Part shown: positions 8,650 through 19,013 of the stretch, in pieces | Layout: each line of letters starts with the position of its first letter | Numbering within the stretch: position 1 is the first letter of the stretch | Assembly (NCBI RefSeq): GCF_046254905.1 | Contig: NZ_CP158016.1 | Location: forward strand, 2,790,001-2,854,000 | From: Pseudaeromonas aegiceratis | GTDB lineage: Bacteria > Pseudomonadota > Gammaproteobacteria > Enterobacterales > Aeromonadaceae | Reading direction: 5' to 3' | DNA length: 64,000 bases | Notes under the pieces: generated by a model | Seen by the model: only the letters and a program-made list of their open reading frames with translations | Told to the model about the DNA's origin: nothing | Database searches by the model: none | Translations under genes and position numbers: made by a program

Positions 8650-9561
8650 GTGATCAGCCGCTGCTTGCCGCTCTTGCTGCTACTTTGCCTGGCGCCGACG
8701 TGCCATGCCGTCCCCACCCACTTCACCTATCGCCCCGGTGAGACTGCCCAGGACATGCGCAGCGCCTATACCACGGCCCTGCTGGCACTGGCCCTGGAGA
8801 AGACCCGGGCAGACTATGGGGACTATCGCCTGGATCCCGCACCGGCCATGAACACGGTGCAGGCCCTGCAGGCGCTGAAGAAAGGCAGCTATCCCAACTT
8901 CATGCTGAAGATGAGCTATATCCCGGGGCTGGAGCAGGCCGGCATGCTGCGCGGCCGGCTGGACGTGGATCTGGATGTCATCGGCTACCGCGTCTGCTTC
9001 ACCCGTCGCGCCCTGCTGCCGGCGCTGGCCAGGGTGCATGACCTGGCGCAACTCAAGGGGTTCAGCCATGGCCAGGGGGCCGGCTGGGTCGATAACCTGA
9101 TCCTGGAGGACAACGGCTTCAAGGTGATGACGGTAGAGCAATACGCGGAGCTGTTTCACCAGGTGGCCAGCGGCCGCTTCGATCTCTTCTGCCGAGGCAT
9201 CAACGAGCTGGAGGGGGAGTGGCAGACCTATCGTCAATTGGCGGGCCTGGCGGTGGAGCCCGACCTGATGCTCTACTACCCCTTGCCTCGCTTCTTCTAT
9301 GCCAATCCCCAGGATGCCGCAGGTCTCAAACGGGTGGAGGCCGGGGTCGCGCTGGCCCTGGCGGACGGCAGCCTGCAGCGGTTGTGGCAACAATATTTCG
9401 GCCCCAGCGTGGCCTTCGCCAAACCGGCCCAGCGCCGGCTGTTCCGCTTGACCAACCCCTTGCTGCCACCGGGCCTGCTGGCCCCGGATCAGCCGCGCTT
9501 CGATCCCATCTTGATGAAGTTCGTCGCCCCGGCGCCCCAGGCGCCGGCCAGCCGCCCCTGA
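8650..9561 (+). CDS. Solitary periplasmic solute-binding protein (SBP family 3-like)
   Basis: The GTG at 8650 has a strong GGAGGT site about 5 bases upstream. From it the protein has 303 residues and starts with a clear signal peptide (VISRCLPLLLLLCLAPTCHA). The mature part resembles amino-acid-type periplasmic binding domains, with two alpha/beta lobes and the closing pattern ALADGSLQRLWQQYFG seen in this family. No permease or ATPase gene lies beside it, so it may work with a distant transporter or as a sensor subunit. It is a distant paralogue of the protein at 25274-26158: similar length, similar lobe order, the same LADGS-x-RL pattern and the same NPLLPP motif near the C-terminus. The ligand is unknown. 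Confidence 0.75.
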   Translation: MISRCLPLLLLLCLAPTCHAVPTHFTYRPGETAQDMRSAYTTALLALALEKTRADYGDYRLDPAPAMNTVQALQALKKGSYPNFMLKMSYIPGLEQAGMLRGRLDVDLDVIGYRVCFTRRALLPALARVHDLAQLKGFSHGQGAGWVDNLILEDNGFKVMTVEQYAELFHQVASGRFDLFCRGINELEGEWQTYRQLAGLAVEPDLMLYYPLPRFFYANPQDAAGLKRVEAGVALALADGSLQRLWQQYFGPSVAFAKPAQRRLFRLTNPLLPPGLLAPDQPRFDPILMKFVAPAPQAPASRP

Positions 9562-9603
9562 GTCGCCCCTGGACCTCCCGATGGCGCCGACTTGATCTGC
9601 CAC

Positions 9604-9619
9604 AGAAAAACGTTTCAAT
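9604..9619. promoter_or_regulatory. Weak PurR-box-like sequence upstream of xanP
   Basis: AGAAAAACGTTTCAAT matches about nine of the twelve conserved positions of the E. coli PurR operator consensus and lies about 90 bp before a purine permease gene. Equally good partial matches occur elsewhere (for example upstream of nqrA), so this is only a candidate. Confidence 0.25.
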
Positions 9620-9710
9620 TTTTCGGTTTTTCACCAAAAACTGACTGTTTAGTCTGGATCTTGCACAAGGAGCCCCTAGAATACCGCCATTTTCAGCACC
9701 GAGGTCCGCC

Positions 9711-11075
9711 ATGGATAGCCCAAGCCACAACCACGATCTGGTCTACCAGCTCAACGATCGCCCCCCCTTACCCCAAACCTTCTTCGCCGCCCTGCAGCAC
9801 ATGCTGGCCATGTTCGTCGGCATCATAACGCCGCCGCTCATCATCACCAGCACCCTGGGGCTCAACGCCGACGACACCCGCTACATCGTCTCCATGTCCC
9901 TCTTGATGTCCGGCATCGCTTCCTTCATCCAGACCCGGCGCTTCGGCCCGGTGGGCTCAGGCCTGTTGTCGGTGCAGGGTACCAGCTTCAACTTCCTGGG
10001 CCCCATCATCGCCTCCGGCCTGGCCTTGAAGCAGGCCGCCATGCCGGAGACCCAGATGCTCGGCACCTTGTTCGGCACCCTGTTGATCTCCGCCGTCAGC
10101 ATGGTGGTGGTGAGCCGCTGCCTGCACCTGGTCAAAATGGTCATCACCCCGCTGGTCACCGGCATAGTGGTACTGCTCATCGGCCTGACCCTGATCAAGG
10201 TGGGACTCATCAGCATGGGCGGCGGCTTCGGCGCCATGCAGGATGGCAGCTTCGGCAGCGGCGAAAACCTGCTGCTCTCCGGGGTGGTGCTGCTCAGCAT
10301 AGTGCTGCTGCAGCGCAGCAAGAATCCCTGGCTGCGGCTGTCTGCCATCGTGCTGGCCATGCTGGTGGGCTATCTGGTGGCCTTCTTCATGGGCCGGCTC
10401 AATGCGGTGCAGCCCGCCGAGCACTTCTTCGCCCTGCCCCGCCTGTTGCCCTTCGGCCTGGGCTTTGACTGGCAGCTGTGCATCCCCATCACCATCATCT
10501 TCGTGGTCACCGCCTTGGAGGCCATCGGCGACATGACCGCCACCTCGGACGTCTCCGGCGAGCCGGTGGAGGGCCCCGTCTACCTGGCCCGCATCAAGGG
10601 CGGCGTGCTGTCCGACGGCCTCAACTCCATGCTGGCGGCCCTGGTGGGCACCTTCCCCATGTCGGTGTTCGCCCAGAACAATGGTGTCATCCAGCTCACC
10701 GGCGTGGCCAGCCGCTTCGTCGGCCTGTTTATCGCCGGCATGCTGGTGCTGCTGGGCCTGCTGCCGGGGGTGGCGGTGTTTATCCAGCAGATCCCCGAGC
10801 CCGTGCTGGGCGGCGCCACCGTGGTGATGTTCGGCACCATAGCCGCCGCCGGGGTGCGCATCATAGCCCGGGAGTCGCTGGATCGCCGGGCCCTGATGAT
10901 ACTGGCGGTCTCATTGGCCATGGGGCTGGGGGTCGCTCAGGTGCCCGAGGTGCTGCAGCACCTGCCGGAGTTGCTCAAGAGCGTGCTCTCCTTCGGCGTG
11001 GCCACCGGCGGCATCACCGCCATACTGCTGAACCTGCTGCTGCCCAAGCCCAGCCGTCACGCCCAGACCGCCTAA
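9711..11075 (+). CDS. xanP: Xanthine:H+ symporter XanP-like (NCS2 family)
   Basis: The protein has 454 residues and about 14 hydrophobic segments. It resembles E. coli XanP along its whole length: N-terminal LVYQLNDRPPLPQTFFAALQ, GPVGSGLLSVQGTSFNF, ALEAIGDMTATSDVS, and the NCS2 signature QNNGVIQLTGVASR. These are the substrate-site regions known for this family. The probable job is proton-driven import of xanthine for purine salvage, alongside gpt, the permease at 33.3-34.6 kb and the Tsx channel. The start is the ATG at 9711. Its transcript probably ended in the hairpin that is now split by the MITE downstream. Xanthine specificity is inferred from similarity; uric acid or another purine is possible. 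Confidence 0.88.
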   Translation: MDSPSHNHDLVYQLNDRPPLPQTFFAALQHMLAMFVGIITPPLIITSTLGLNADDTRYIVSMSLLMSGIASFIQTRRFGPVGSGLLSVQGTSFNFLGPIIASGLALKQAAMPETQMLGTLFGTLLISAVSMVVVSRCLHLVKMVITPLVTGIVVLLIGLTLIKVGLISMGGGFGAMQDGSFGSGENLLLSGVVLLSIVLLQRSKNPWLRLSAIVLAMLVGYLVAFFMGRLNAVQPAEHFFALPRLLPFGLGFDWQLCIPITIIFVVTALEAIGDMTATSDVSGEPVEGPVYLARIKGGVLSDGLNSMLAALVGTFPMSVFAQNNGVIQLTGVASRFVGLFIAGMLVLLGLLPGVAVFIQQIPEPVLGGATVVMFGTIAAAGVRIIARESLDRRALMILAVSLAMGLGVAQVPEVLQHLPELLKSVLSFGVATGGITAILLNLLLPKPSRHAQTA

Positions 11076-11100
11076 CTGCAGCCGCCTGAAAACAAATCGC

Positions 11101-11112
11101 CGGCCCAAGGGC
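11101..11112. repeat. Left target-site duplication of the MITE (12 bp)
   Basis: CGGCCCAAGGGC here matches CGACCCAAGGGC at 11323-11334 at 11 of 12 positions. Joining the two flanks rebuilds a palindrome, GCCGGCCC-AA-GGGCCGGC. Confidence 0.8.
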
Positions 11113-11160
11113 TAATGCTGGTCAGTTAAGAAACAGAGCTACTCATGAATGGCTGCCAGA

Positions 11161-11262
11161 GGCAAGCCATCCCCCACCCAACCTCCCCCTTGGTAAGGGG
11201 GAGGAACGATGTTTCCCTCCCCTTGTTCAAGGGGAGGGTTAGGGTGGGGTTTGGCTTTTGCC
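11161..11262. repeat. Long GC-rich imperfect palindrome inside the MITE
   Basis: The outer arms GGCAAGCCATCCCCCACCC and GGGTGGGGTTTGGCTTTTGCC pair imperfectly. They enclose two further hairpins, CCTCCCCCTT/AAGGGGGAGG and CCCTCCCCTTG/CAAGGGGAGGG. The element resembles the CCCTCCCC-type dispersed palindromes found in many bacterial genomes. An RNA copy would fold strongly on either strand. Confidence 0.75.
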
Positions 11263-11283
11263 TCAAAAACCGTGTTGTTGATG

Positions 11284-11312
11284 CAGTTAAGGCGCCAACG
11301 GCGCCTTAACTG
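11284..11312. repeat. Perfect 13-bp stem at the MITE right end
   Basis: CAGTTAAGGCGCC and GGCGCCTTAACTG are separated by AAC. The outer part of the right arm belongs to the terminal inverted repeat, so one end of the MITE is itself a hairpin. Confidence 0.85.
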
Positions 11313-11322
11313 ATGAGCATTA

Positions 11323-11334
11323 CGACCCAAGGGC
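11323..11334. repeat. Right target-site duplication of the MITE (12 bp)
   Basis: CGACCCAAGGGC differs by one base from the left copy at 11101-11112, consistent with an insertion old enough to have picked up a mutation. Confidence 0.8.
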
Positions 11335-11373
11335 CGGCGGCTTGTTCAAGCGCCAACAAATCCGCGCAATCAC

Positions 11374-13443
<2,070 letters not shown>

Positions 13444-13676
13444 GCTGATCCCCTTCGTCTAGTCCATTCATTCTTATCGGTTATCGCCCGCCAGGTCCCT
13501 GGGCTGGCAGGCTGTGGCACAGCATACCCTGCTGCGGCAACGAGTCAAAAAAGCCGCAACACAAGGGCTCTTTTGAGGCCAAAAAAGCCTTTTCAAACTC
13601 ACTTTCCCTCCCGACGCTTGCATCCCACCCTGGGCGATTGCAAGCTAACCCACCTCGAGTCAGGCAGGAACGCGAC

Positions 13677-15035
13677 ATGGACTATTTTCCCCTCTTTTGT
13701 CAGATGCAGGGCCGCCGGGTGCTGGTGGTGGGTGGTGGCGAGGTGGCCGAGCGCAAGCTGCGGCTGCTGCTGCAGGCCGGCGCCCAGATCCAGCTGGTGG
13801 CCCGGGAGCTGGCCCCCGCGGTGGCCGACTGGGTGCAGGCCGGCCGCCTGAGCTGGCAGGCCCAGGCCTTTGACGAGGCCCAGCTGGCGGGCTGCTGGCT
13901 GGCGGTGGCCGCCACCGATGATCAACTGCTCAACGAGCGCATCCTGGCCGCCTGTAACGCCCGGCAGATCTGGTGCAATGCGGTGGACGATCCGGCGAAT
14001 GCCAGCGCCATACTGCCGGCCATCATCGACAGATCCCCGCTGCTGGTGGCGGTCTCCTCCGCCGGCCAGGCCCCGGTGCTGGCCCGCCTGCTGCGGGAGC
14101 AACTCGAGGCCAACCTGCCGCAAAAACTCGGCGAGCTGGCCCGCCTGGCCGGCCGCCTGCGGGCCCGGGTCAAGCTGCGCTTTGCCACCCTCAAGGCCCG
14201 GCGCCGCTTCTGGGAACGCTTCATGGTCCATCCGCCGTTGCTGACCGCCTTCGAGCAAGGCGGCGATGTGGAAGCCATCGCCGATGCCCTGCTGGCCGAG
14301 GATGACAACGCCGCCCTAGCCGGCAGCGTCACCCTGGTGGGGGCCGGTCCCGGGGATCCGGGGCTGCTGACCCTGAAGGCCCTGCAGGTGATCCAGTCCG
14401 CCGAGGCAGTGGTGTACGACAAGCTGGTGTCCGACGAGGTGATGAACCTGGTGCGGCGGGATGCCGATCGCCACTTCGTTGGCAAGCAGCGCGGCTTTCA
14501 CAGCCTGCCCCAGGAGGAGATCAACGCCCTGCTGATCCGCCTGGCCCGCCAGGGCCTGCGGGTGGTGCGTCTCAAGGGCGGCGATCCCTTCATCTTCGGC
14601 CGTGGCGGCGAGGAGGTGGAGGCCCTGCAACAGGCCAATATCCCGGTCAGCGTGGTCCCCGGCGTCACCGCCGCCATCGGCTGTGCCGCCGCCACCCGAT
14701 TGCCCCTGACCCACAGGGGGGTGGCCCAGAGCGTGCGCTTCATCACCGCCACCCACAAGCCTGGGGATCCCGAGCCGGACTGGTCGCACTTTCGCCCCGG
14801 CCCCGAGACACTGGTGTTCTACATGGGGCTGAGCCTGCGGGAACGCATCAGCCGCCTGCTGCTGGCTCAGGGCTTTGCCCCCGAGCTGCCGGTGGCCCTC
14901 ATCAGCTGCGGCACCACCCCGCAGCAGCAGGTGCGCCACACCACATTGGCCGAGCTGCCCCGGGTGGGCGACGACCTGCCCTCCCCCACCCTGGTGATCG
15001 TCGGCGAGTCCAGCGGCCTGCCCATGGTGGACTGA
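13677..15035 (+). CDS. cysG: Siroheme synthase CysG (trifunctional)
   Basis: The protein has 452 residues, close to 457 in E. coli. The N-terminal part (about 1-205) is the precorrin-2 dehydrogenase/ferrochelatase module with the NAD-binding stretch VLVVGGGEVAERK and NAVDD. The C-terminal part (about 215-450) is the SAM-dependent uroporphyrinogen-III methyltransferase with GAGPGDPGLLT, VRLKGGDPFIFGRGGEE and PGVTAA. All three steps from uroporphyrinogen III to siroheme are therefore covered, supplying sulfite and nitrite reductases. I chose the ATG at 677 (position 13677) because it begins MDYFPLF as in homologues, with AGGAA upstream; the 13 extra upstream codons look non-coding. No cys or nir genes are adjacent. 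Confidence 0.96.
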   Translation: MDYFPLFCQMQGRRVLVVGGGEVAERKLRLLLQAGAQIQLVARELAPAVADWVQAGRLSWQAQAFDEAQLAGCWLAVAATDDQLLNERILAACNARQIWCNAVDDPANASAILPAIIDRSPLLVAVSSAGQAPVLARLLREQLEANLPQKLGELARLAGRLRARVKLRFATLKARRRFWERFMVHPPLLTAFEQGGDVEAIADALLAEDDNAALAGSVTLVGAGPGDPGLLTLKALQVIQSAEAVVYDKLVSDEVMNLVRRDADRHFVGKQRGFHSLPQEEINALLIRLARQGLRVVRLKGGDPFIFGRGGEEVEALQQANIPVSVVPGVTAAIGCAAATRLPLTHRGVAQSVRFITATHKPGDPEPDWSHFRPGPETLVFYMGLSLRERISRLLLAQGFAPELPVALISCGTTPQQQVRHTTLAELPRVGDDLPSPTLVIVGESSGLPMVD

Positions 15036-15232
15036 CCGCCCCGACCAGCCCGATTACACCTGGCTCGCCATCCCCAGAGTGGCATCCCCACCCTGCGCCA
15101 GACCGCGGGCCAGAGACAGACGCAGCGGCTGCACCTGCTCCCGCAGAACGAGTGCTCGTCATCGGCCGACGGCGACAAGTGACGCCGCTTTCGCTAAGCT
15201 AGCGTCAGAACTTTGTCGTATCCGAGATCCCC

Positions 15233-16543
15233 ATGACTGACACCCATTTCTATCTGTTGCTGCTCATCGTGCTGAGCGCCTTCTTCTCTGTCTCGGAAAT
15301 CGCCCTGGCGGCCGCCCGCCGCCTGCGGCTGCAGCAATGGGCCGATGAAGGCAATCAAGCCGCCCTTCAGGTGCTGGCTCTGCAGGCGCAGCCCGGCCAT
15401 TTCTTCACCGTGGTGCAGATCGGCCTCAACGGCGTGGCCATACTGGCTGGGATACTGGGTGAGCCCGCCTTCACCGCCAGCTTCTCCAAGCTGCTGACCC
15501 CTTGGGTGCCGGCGGCGAACCTGCCCCAGGTTAGCTTCGTGCTCTCCTTCCTCACCGTCACCTCCCTGTTCATCCTGTTGGCGGATCTCATCCCCAAGCG
15601 GCTGGCCATGATGCTGCCGGAGGAGATCGCCATCCGGGTGGTGCGCCCCATGCGGTTATGCCTGCTGCTGTTCAAGCCCCTGGTGTGGCTGTTCGACGGT
15701 CTGGCCAACAGCCTGTTGCGCCTGCTGCGGCTGCCCACCGAGCGGCAGGACAAGATCACCCCGGATGACGTGTTTGCCATGGTCAGCGCCGGGGCCCAGG
15801 CGGGGGTGGTGCGCCAACAGGAGCATCACCTGATCGAGAACGTGTTCGAGCTGGATACCCGGACCGTGCCGTCGGCCATGACGGCCCGGGACAGCATCGT
15901 CTACTTCGAGCGCCACGACGATGAACAGACCATACAGCAGAAGATCGCCTCCCATCCCCACGCCAAGTTTCTGGTGTGCGATGGCAGTATCGATGCGGTG
16001 ATGGGCTATGTGGACACCAAGGACATACTGTTGCGGATGATCAACCGCCAGCCCCTGGTGCTGGAGGCCGAAATCGTCAAGAACCCGCTGATCATCCCGG
16101 ATACCCTCACCCTGTCCGAGTCGCTGGAGAGCTTCCGTGGTTCCCGCCAGGACTTCGCAGTGGTGCTAAATGAGTATGCGCTGGTGGTGGGGATCATCAC
16201 CTTGAACGACGTGATGAGCACCCTGATGGGGGATCTGGTGCACCAGTTCATGGAGGAGCAGATCGTCCAGCGGGACGAGCAGAGCTGGCTGGTGGAGGGC
16301 GGTACCCCCATAGAGGACGTGATGCGCGCCCTGGATATCGAGAGTTTTCCCGAATGGGAGAATTACGAGACCATCGCCGGCTTCATGATGTACATGCTGC
16401 GCAAGATCCCCAAGCGCACCGATGCGGTGAGCTTCGCCGGCTACAAGTTCGAGGTGGTGGACATAGACAACTACAAGATCGACCAGCTGTTGGTAACCCG
16501 CCTGCCCCATCCCAAGGCGGACGACACCCCTAGCGCACCCTAG
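15233..16543 (+). CDS. ytfL: CNNM/CorC-type inner-membrane protein YtfL (PaeA-like)
   Basis: The protein has 436 residues and matches E. coli YtfL from end to end. A DUF21 membrane domain (about 1-180) contains FFSVSEIALAAARR and FFTVVQIGLNGVAILAGILG. A CBS pair (about 200-330) and a CorC_HlyC domain (about 340-425, ending VVDIDNYKIDQLLVTR) follow. In Salmonella this protein was renamed PaeA and linked to export of cadaverine and putrescine; related proteins have been tied to Mg2+ or Co2+ handling. The function here is inferred from similarity. The 3' end overlaps the end of the convergent HD-GYP gene by 14 bp, so the two transcripts form an antisense pair. Confidence 0.9.
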   Translation: MTDTHFYLLLLIVLSAFFSVSEIALAAARRLRLQQWADEGNQAALQVLALQAQPGHFFTVVQIGLNGVAILAGILGEPAFTASFSKLLTPWVPAANLPQVSFVLSFLTVTSLFILLADLIPKRLAMMLPEEIAIRVVRPMRLCLLLFKPLVWLFDGLANSLLRLLRLPTERQDKITPDDVFAMVSAGAQAGVVRQQEHHLIENVFELDTRTVPSAMTARDSIVYFERHDDEQTIQQKIASHPHAKFLVCDGSIDAVMGYVDTKDILLRMINRQPLVLEAEIVKNPLIIPDTLTLSESLESFRGSRQDFAVVLNEYALVVGIITLNDVMSTLMGDLVHQFMEEQIVQRDEQSWLVEGGTPIEDVMRALDIESFPEWENYETIAGFMMYMLRKIPKRTDAVSFAGYKFEVVDIDNYKIDQLLVTRLPHPKADDTPSAP

Positions 16544-17765
16544 CCAGTCCCTCGGCACACTGCTGGCGGGCGATCCGCACCGCCAGCGGCAGATCCTGGG
16601 CCAGGCAGGCCACCACCCGAGCGTCCAGCTTGCCCTCCTTCACCCGCAGTTGCAGGTGGGCCAACGCCTCCCCGGCGGGCAGGGCCGCCCGGTAAGGTCT
16701 GTCCTGCACCAGGGCCTGGAAGATGTCCGCCACGGCGATGATGCGCGCCGGCAGGGGGATAGCCGCGCCCTTGAGGCGGTAGGGATAACCCTGACCATCC
16801 AGGGTCTCGTGATGCATGGCCGCCAGGGTCGCAATCTCGGCAAAGCCTCTGACCCGCTTGAGCACCTGCGCCGAATCGAAACTGTGCTGACGCATGTAGC
16901 GCCGCTCCAGATCGGTGAGGGGACCCGGCTTGGCCAGGATCGCATCCTCCACCCGCAGCTTGCCCAGATCGTGCAGCAGCCCGGCCAGCTCCAGTATCTC
17001 CAGCTCCCTGGCCGCCAGGGCCAGCCGCTCACCCAGCCAGGTACACAGGGCCGCCACGCCCCGGGAGTGGCTGGCGGTATAGGGGCTCTTGGCATCCACC
17101 ACATCGGCAAACATCTGCCCCAGACTCAGCAGGCTGTCGAAGCTCACCAGCTGACGCTGCCCCTGCTGCAGCCAGGGCTGAAACCTGTCCTCCAGCACCC
17201 AGGGCTCAAGCTGGAACCAGAAGGCGTCACTGGCCGCCACCTGGCAAAACAGATCCAGCAGATCCGGACAAAACAGGCTGCCGCTGTGCCCGGCCAGCCG
17301 ACGCAGGATCCCCTCCGGCCCCTCCTGATAGAAGTGTTTGGCCCGCAGCACATCGGCGCGGTCCACCAGATAGATGAGGTTGGCGGCCAGGGCCAGCTCC
17401 CGGGGCAGGCCCGCCTGCAGCAACTGCGGCCAGTGGGTGTGATGCCAACGCACCAGGGGCGCCAGCTGGGCAAACAAGGGCACCCGCTCCAGCAACTCGG
17501 CACCGCGATCGGCATGTTCCTGAGACCCCTCCCAGTCCAGCTCCGCCACCAGACGGTAATGCTGCTGGGTGGAGGAGACACCGCAGTCGTGCAGCAGACC
17601 GCCCAGCATGAGGGCCTGGCAGCAGGGCTCGGACCAGCCTGCATGGCGGGCACAGGTGGTGGCCATCAGGGCCACCCGCTGACCATGCTGCACATCGTCT
17701 ATGCCCACCAGATCCAGTGCCGAGGCCAGGGCATAAGCCACCTCTTCCAAGACTATCTCATGCAT
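16530..17765 (-). CDS. HD-GYP cyclic-di-GMP phosphodiesterase with a second HD domain
   Basis: The protein has 411 residues and two HD-type domains. The N-terminal one (about 20-140) carries LLHDCG (H59, D60) and a HHTHW pair. The C-terminal one (about 215-385) is a full HD-GYP domain: H233 in SHSRG, LLHDLGK with H265-D266, HHETLDGQGYP at 318-328 and ADIFQAL..DRPYR. The metal ligands and the GYP motif are intact, so hydrolysis of c-di-GMP is likely. No transmembrane or receiver domain is visible, so it should be cytosolic, with the first HD domain perhaps sensory. GGAGGTGA lies upstream of the ATG. Its 3' end overlaps ytfL by 14 bp. Confidence 0.92.
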   Translation of the reverse strand: MHEIVLEEVAYALASALDLVGIDDVQHGQRVALMATTCARHAGWSEPCCQALMLGGLLHDCGVSSTQQHYRLVAELDWEGSQEHADRGAELLERVPLFAQLAPLVRWHHTHWPQLLQAGLPRELALAANLIYLVDRADVLRAKHFYQEGPEGILRRLAGHSGSLFCPDLLDLFCQVAASDAFWFQLEPWVLEDRFQPWLQQGQRQLVSFDSLLSLGQMFADVVDAKSPYTASHSRGVAALCTWLGERLALAARELEILELAGLLHDLGKLRVEDAILAKPGPLTDLERRYMRQHSFDSAQVLKRVRGFAEIATLAAMHHETLDGQGYPYRLKGAAIPLPARIIAVADIFQALVQDRPYRAALPAGEALAHLQLRVKEGKLDARVVACLAQDLPLAVRIARQQCAEGLARVR

Positions 17766-17998
17766 GACTCACCTCCGCCCACGCCTCAATCAAGTGTAGG
17801 TAGCCGACCCAAAAGGGTTACGCCAGCCCCCCTGACAGATTTGACACAAAGCGTTATCCGCCGCGCGTCACGGGCCTGAGGCTGTGATACGCGCCGCACT
17901 CCTGCCATCTATCGCTGGTGTTTGCGACTCAGCTTGCTAGTTTGGCCTAGCCCAGCGAAAGCCGGCTACTATTTGTCCTTTTTCATCAAGGAATTGCT

Positions 17999-18403
17999 AT
18001 GAGCTCTACCCTGCATTACCTGCTGCTTGGCCTGACCCTGGCCGGCGTGCCCCTGCTGGCGGAGGCGGACTCCGCATCCCAGGGATCCGCGCTGTCGGTG
18101 GAAGGCAGCACCATCATGGTGGAAGGATCCGCCACCGTGTTCGAAGGCGCCAAGGAGCTGGTGGTGGAAGGCGTGGAGGCCAGTGCCGAGGGCACTGTCA
18201 TCCTGGTTAAGAACAGCGTCACCGGCGCCAAAGCCTCCGTGCTGACGGTGGGGGACGTGGCCGGAGCCAGCGCCCTGGAGGCCGGTTCCACCGTCGAGGT
18301 GGCGACGGAAGGCAGCGGCTGGGCCCTGACCCAGACCGACAGACTGATCGCCTTCGTACCCAACCAGGTTGGCGAAGCCCTGCTGCGTCAGGAGAGCGTC
18401 TGA
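17999..18403 (+). CDS. Small secreted protein of unknown function with VEGS-type repeats
   Basis: The protein has 134 residues with a signal peptide (MSSTLHYLLLGLTLAGVPLLAEA). The mature part is acidic and made of short strands in which E-G recurs: ALSVEGSTIMVEGSATVFEGAKELVVEGVEASAEGTV. This suggests a small regular beta structure in the periplasm or outside the cell. I recognise no family. AAGGAA lies 7 bases upstream of the ATG, and a strong terminator follows, so it is probably a single-gene unit. Codon use is like that of its neighbours. Confidence 0.7.
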   Translation: MSSTLHYLLLGLTLAGVPLLAEADSASQGSALSVEGSTIMVEGSATVFEGAKELVVEGVEASAEGTVILVKNSVTGAKASVLTVGDVAGASALEAGSTVEVATEGSGWALTQTDRLIAFVPNQVGEALLRQESV

Positions 18404-18417
18404 CGCGCTGCCAAGAT

Positions 18418-18447
18418 AAAAAAACGCGCCGAGTGGCGCGTTTTTTT
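18418..18447. terminator. Bidirectional intrinsic terminator
   Basis: AACGCGCC and GGCGCGTT form a stem around a 4-base loop, with an A-run before and a T-run after. It can end both the small secreted protein gene (rightward) and the GNAT gene (leftward). Confidence 0.92.
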
Positions 18448-18467
18448 ATGCAAGAAAGCCAGTCTGC

Positions 18468-18953
18468 TTAAGCCAGCTTCTTCTGCCAGAACAGCGCCTG
18501 GCCCATGGCCGGATCCAGCTCGTAGCCGGCATAGCCGGCGCGGCGATAGGCGCCTTGGGCCCGGGCGTTGCCGGCGAGCACCTCCAGGGTCAGCTTGCAA
18601 CAGCCCAGCCGACGGGCCTGGGCTTCCACCTCCGCCAGCATGGTCTGGATCAGGCCCCGCCCGCGATAGTCCGGCAACACCACCACATCGTGCAGGTTGA
18701 GCAGCGGCCTGGCCTGGAAGCTCGAAAAGCCCTCGAAACAGTTGATGAGCCCCGCCGGCACCCCCGCCACATAGGCCAGCAGGCTGTGAGCATAAGGCAG
18801 CTTGGCCAGGCGGGCCGGCAGGCTGGCCTTGACCTCCTCGCTCAGGGGCTCTCCGCCCCCGGCCTCTTCCCTGGCATAGGCATCCAACAGGGCCACCAGC
18901 TGGGCGCCCTGTTCCGGCTGGGTGAAATCGACCCAGACAAGCTCGATAGACAT
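18468..18953 (-). CDS. GNAT-family N-acetyltransferase
   Basis: The protein has 161 residues with the GNAT fold. It shows the beta4 strand LHDVVVLPDYRGRGLIQTML, which holds the acetyl-CoA pyrophosphate loop (R/Q-x-x-G-x-G/A, here YRGRGL). This is followed by KLTLEVLAGNARAQGAYRRAGYAG, the typical late helix with N-x-x-A-x-x-x-Y. It acetylates an unknown amine. The ribosome binding site AAGGAG lies 5-6 bases before the ATG. It ends at the bidirectional terminator shared with the small secreted protein gene. The leftward YiiX-like gene 60 bp upstream may be co-transcribed. Confidence 0.87.
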   Translation of the reverse strand: MSIELVWVDFTQPEQGAQLVALLDAYAREEAGGGEPLSEEVKASLPARLAKLPYAHSLLAYVAGVPAGLINCFEGFSSFQARPLLNLHDVVVLPDYRGRGLIQTMLAEVEAQARRLGCCKLTLEVLAGNARAQGAYRRAGYAGYELDPAMGQALFWQKKLA

Positions 18954-19013
18954 AGCATCTCCTTAAGGCAATGAACCCAGACCCTACCCCAAGGGCCGGC
19001 AGTAGGACAAGCC

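Larger units (their letters stand above)
11113..11322. mobile_element. 210-bp MITE with IS4-family ends
   Basis: The element starts TAATGCTGGTCAGTTAAG and ends with the complement of TAATGCTCATCAGTTAAGG. Its left end matches the left end of the 1425-bp IS copies in this window at 16 of 18 positions, and its right end matches the IS right end at 17 of 19. It carries no gene. A near-perfect 12-bp duplication flanks it. Inside it are a long imperfect palindrome (11161-11262) and a 13-bp perfect stem (11284-11312). It was probably moved in trans by an IS4-type transposase. It sits between the convergent xanP and glgX genes, inside what was a GC-rich hairpin. Confidence 0.8.
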
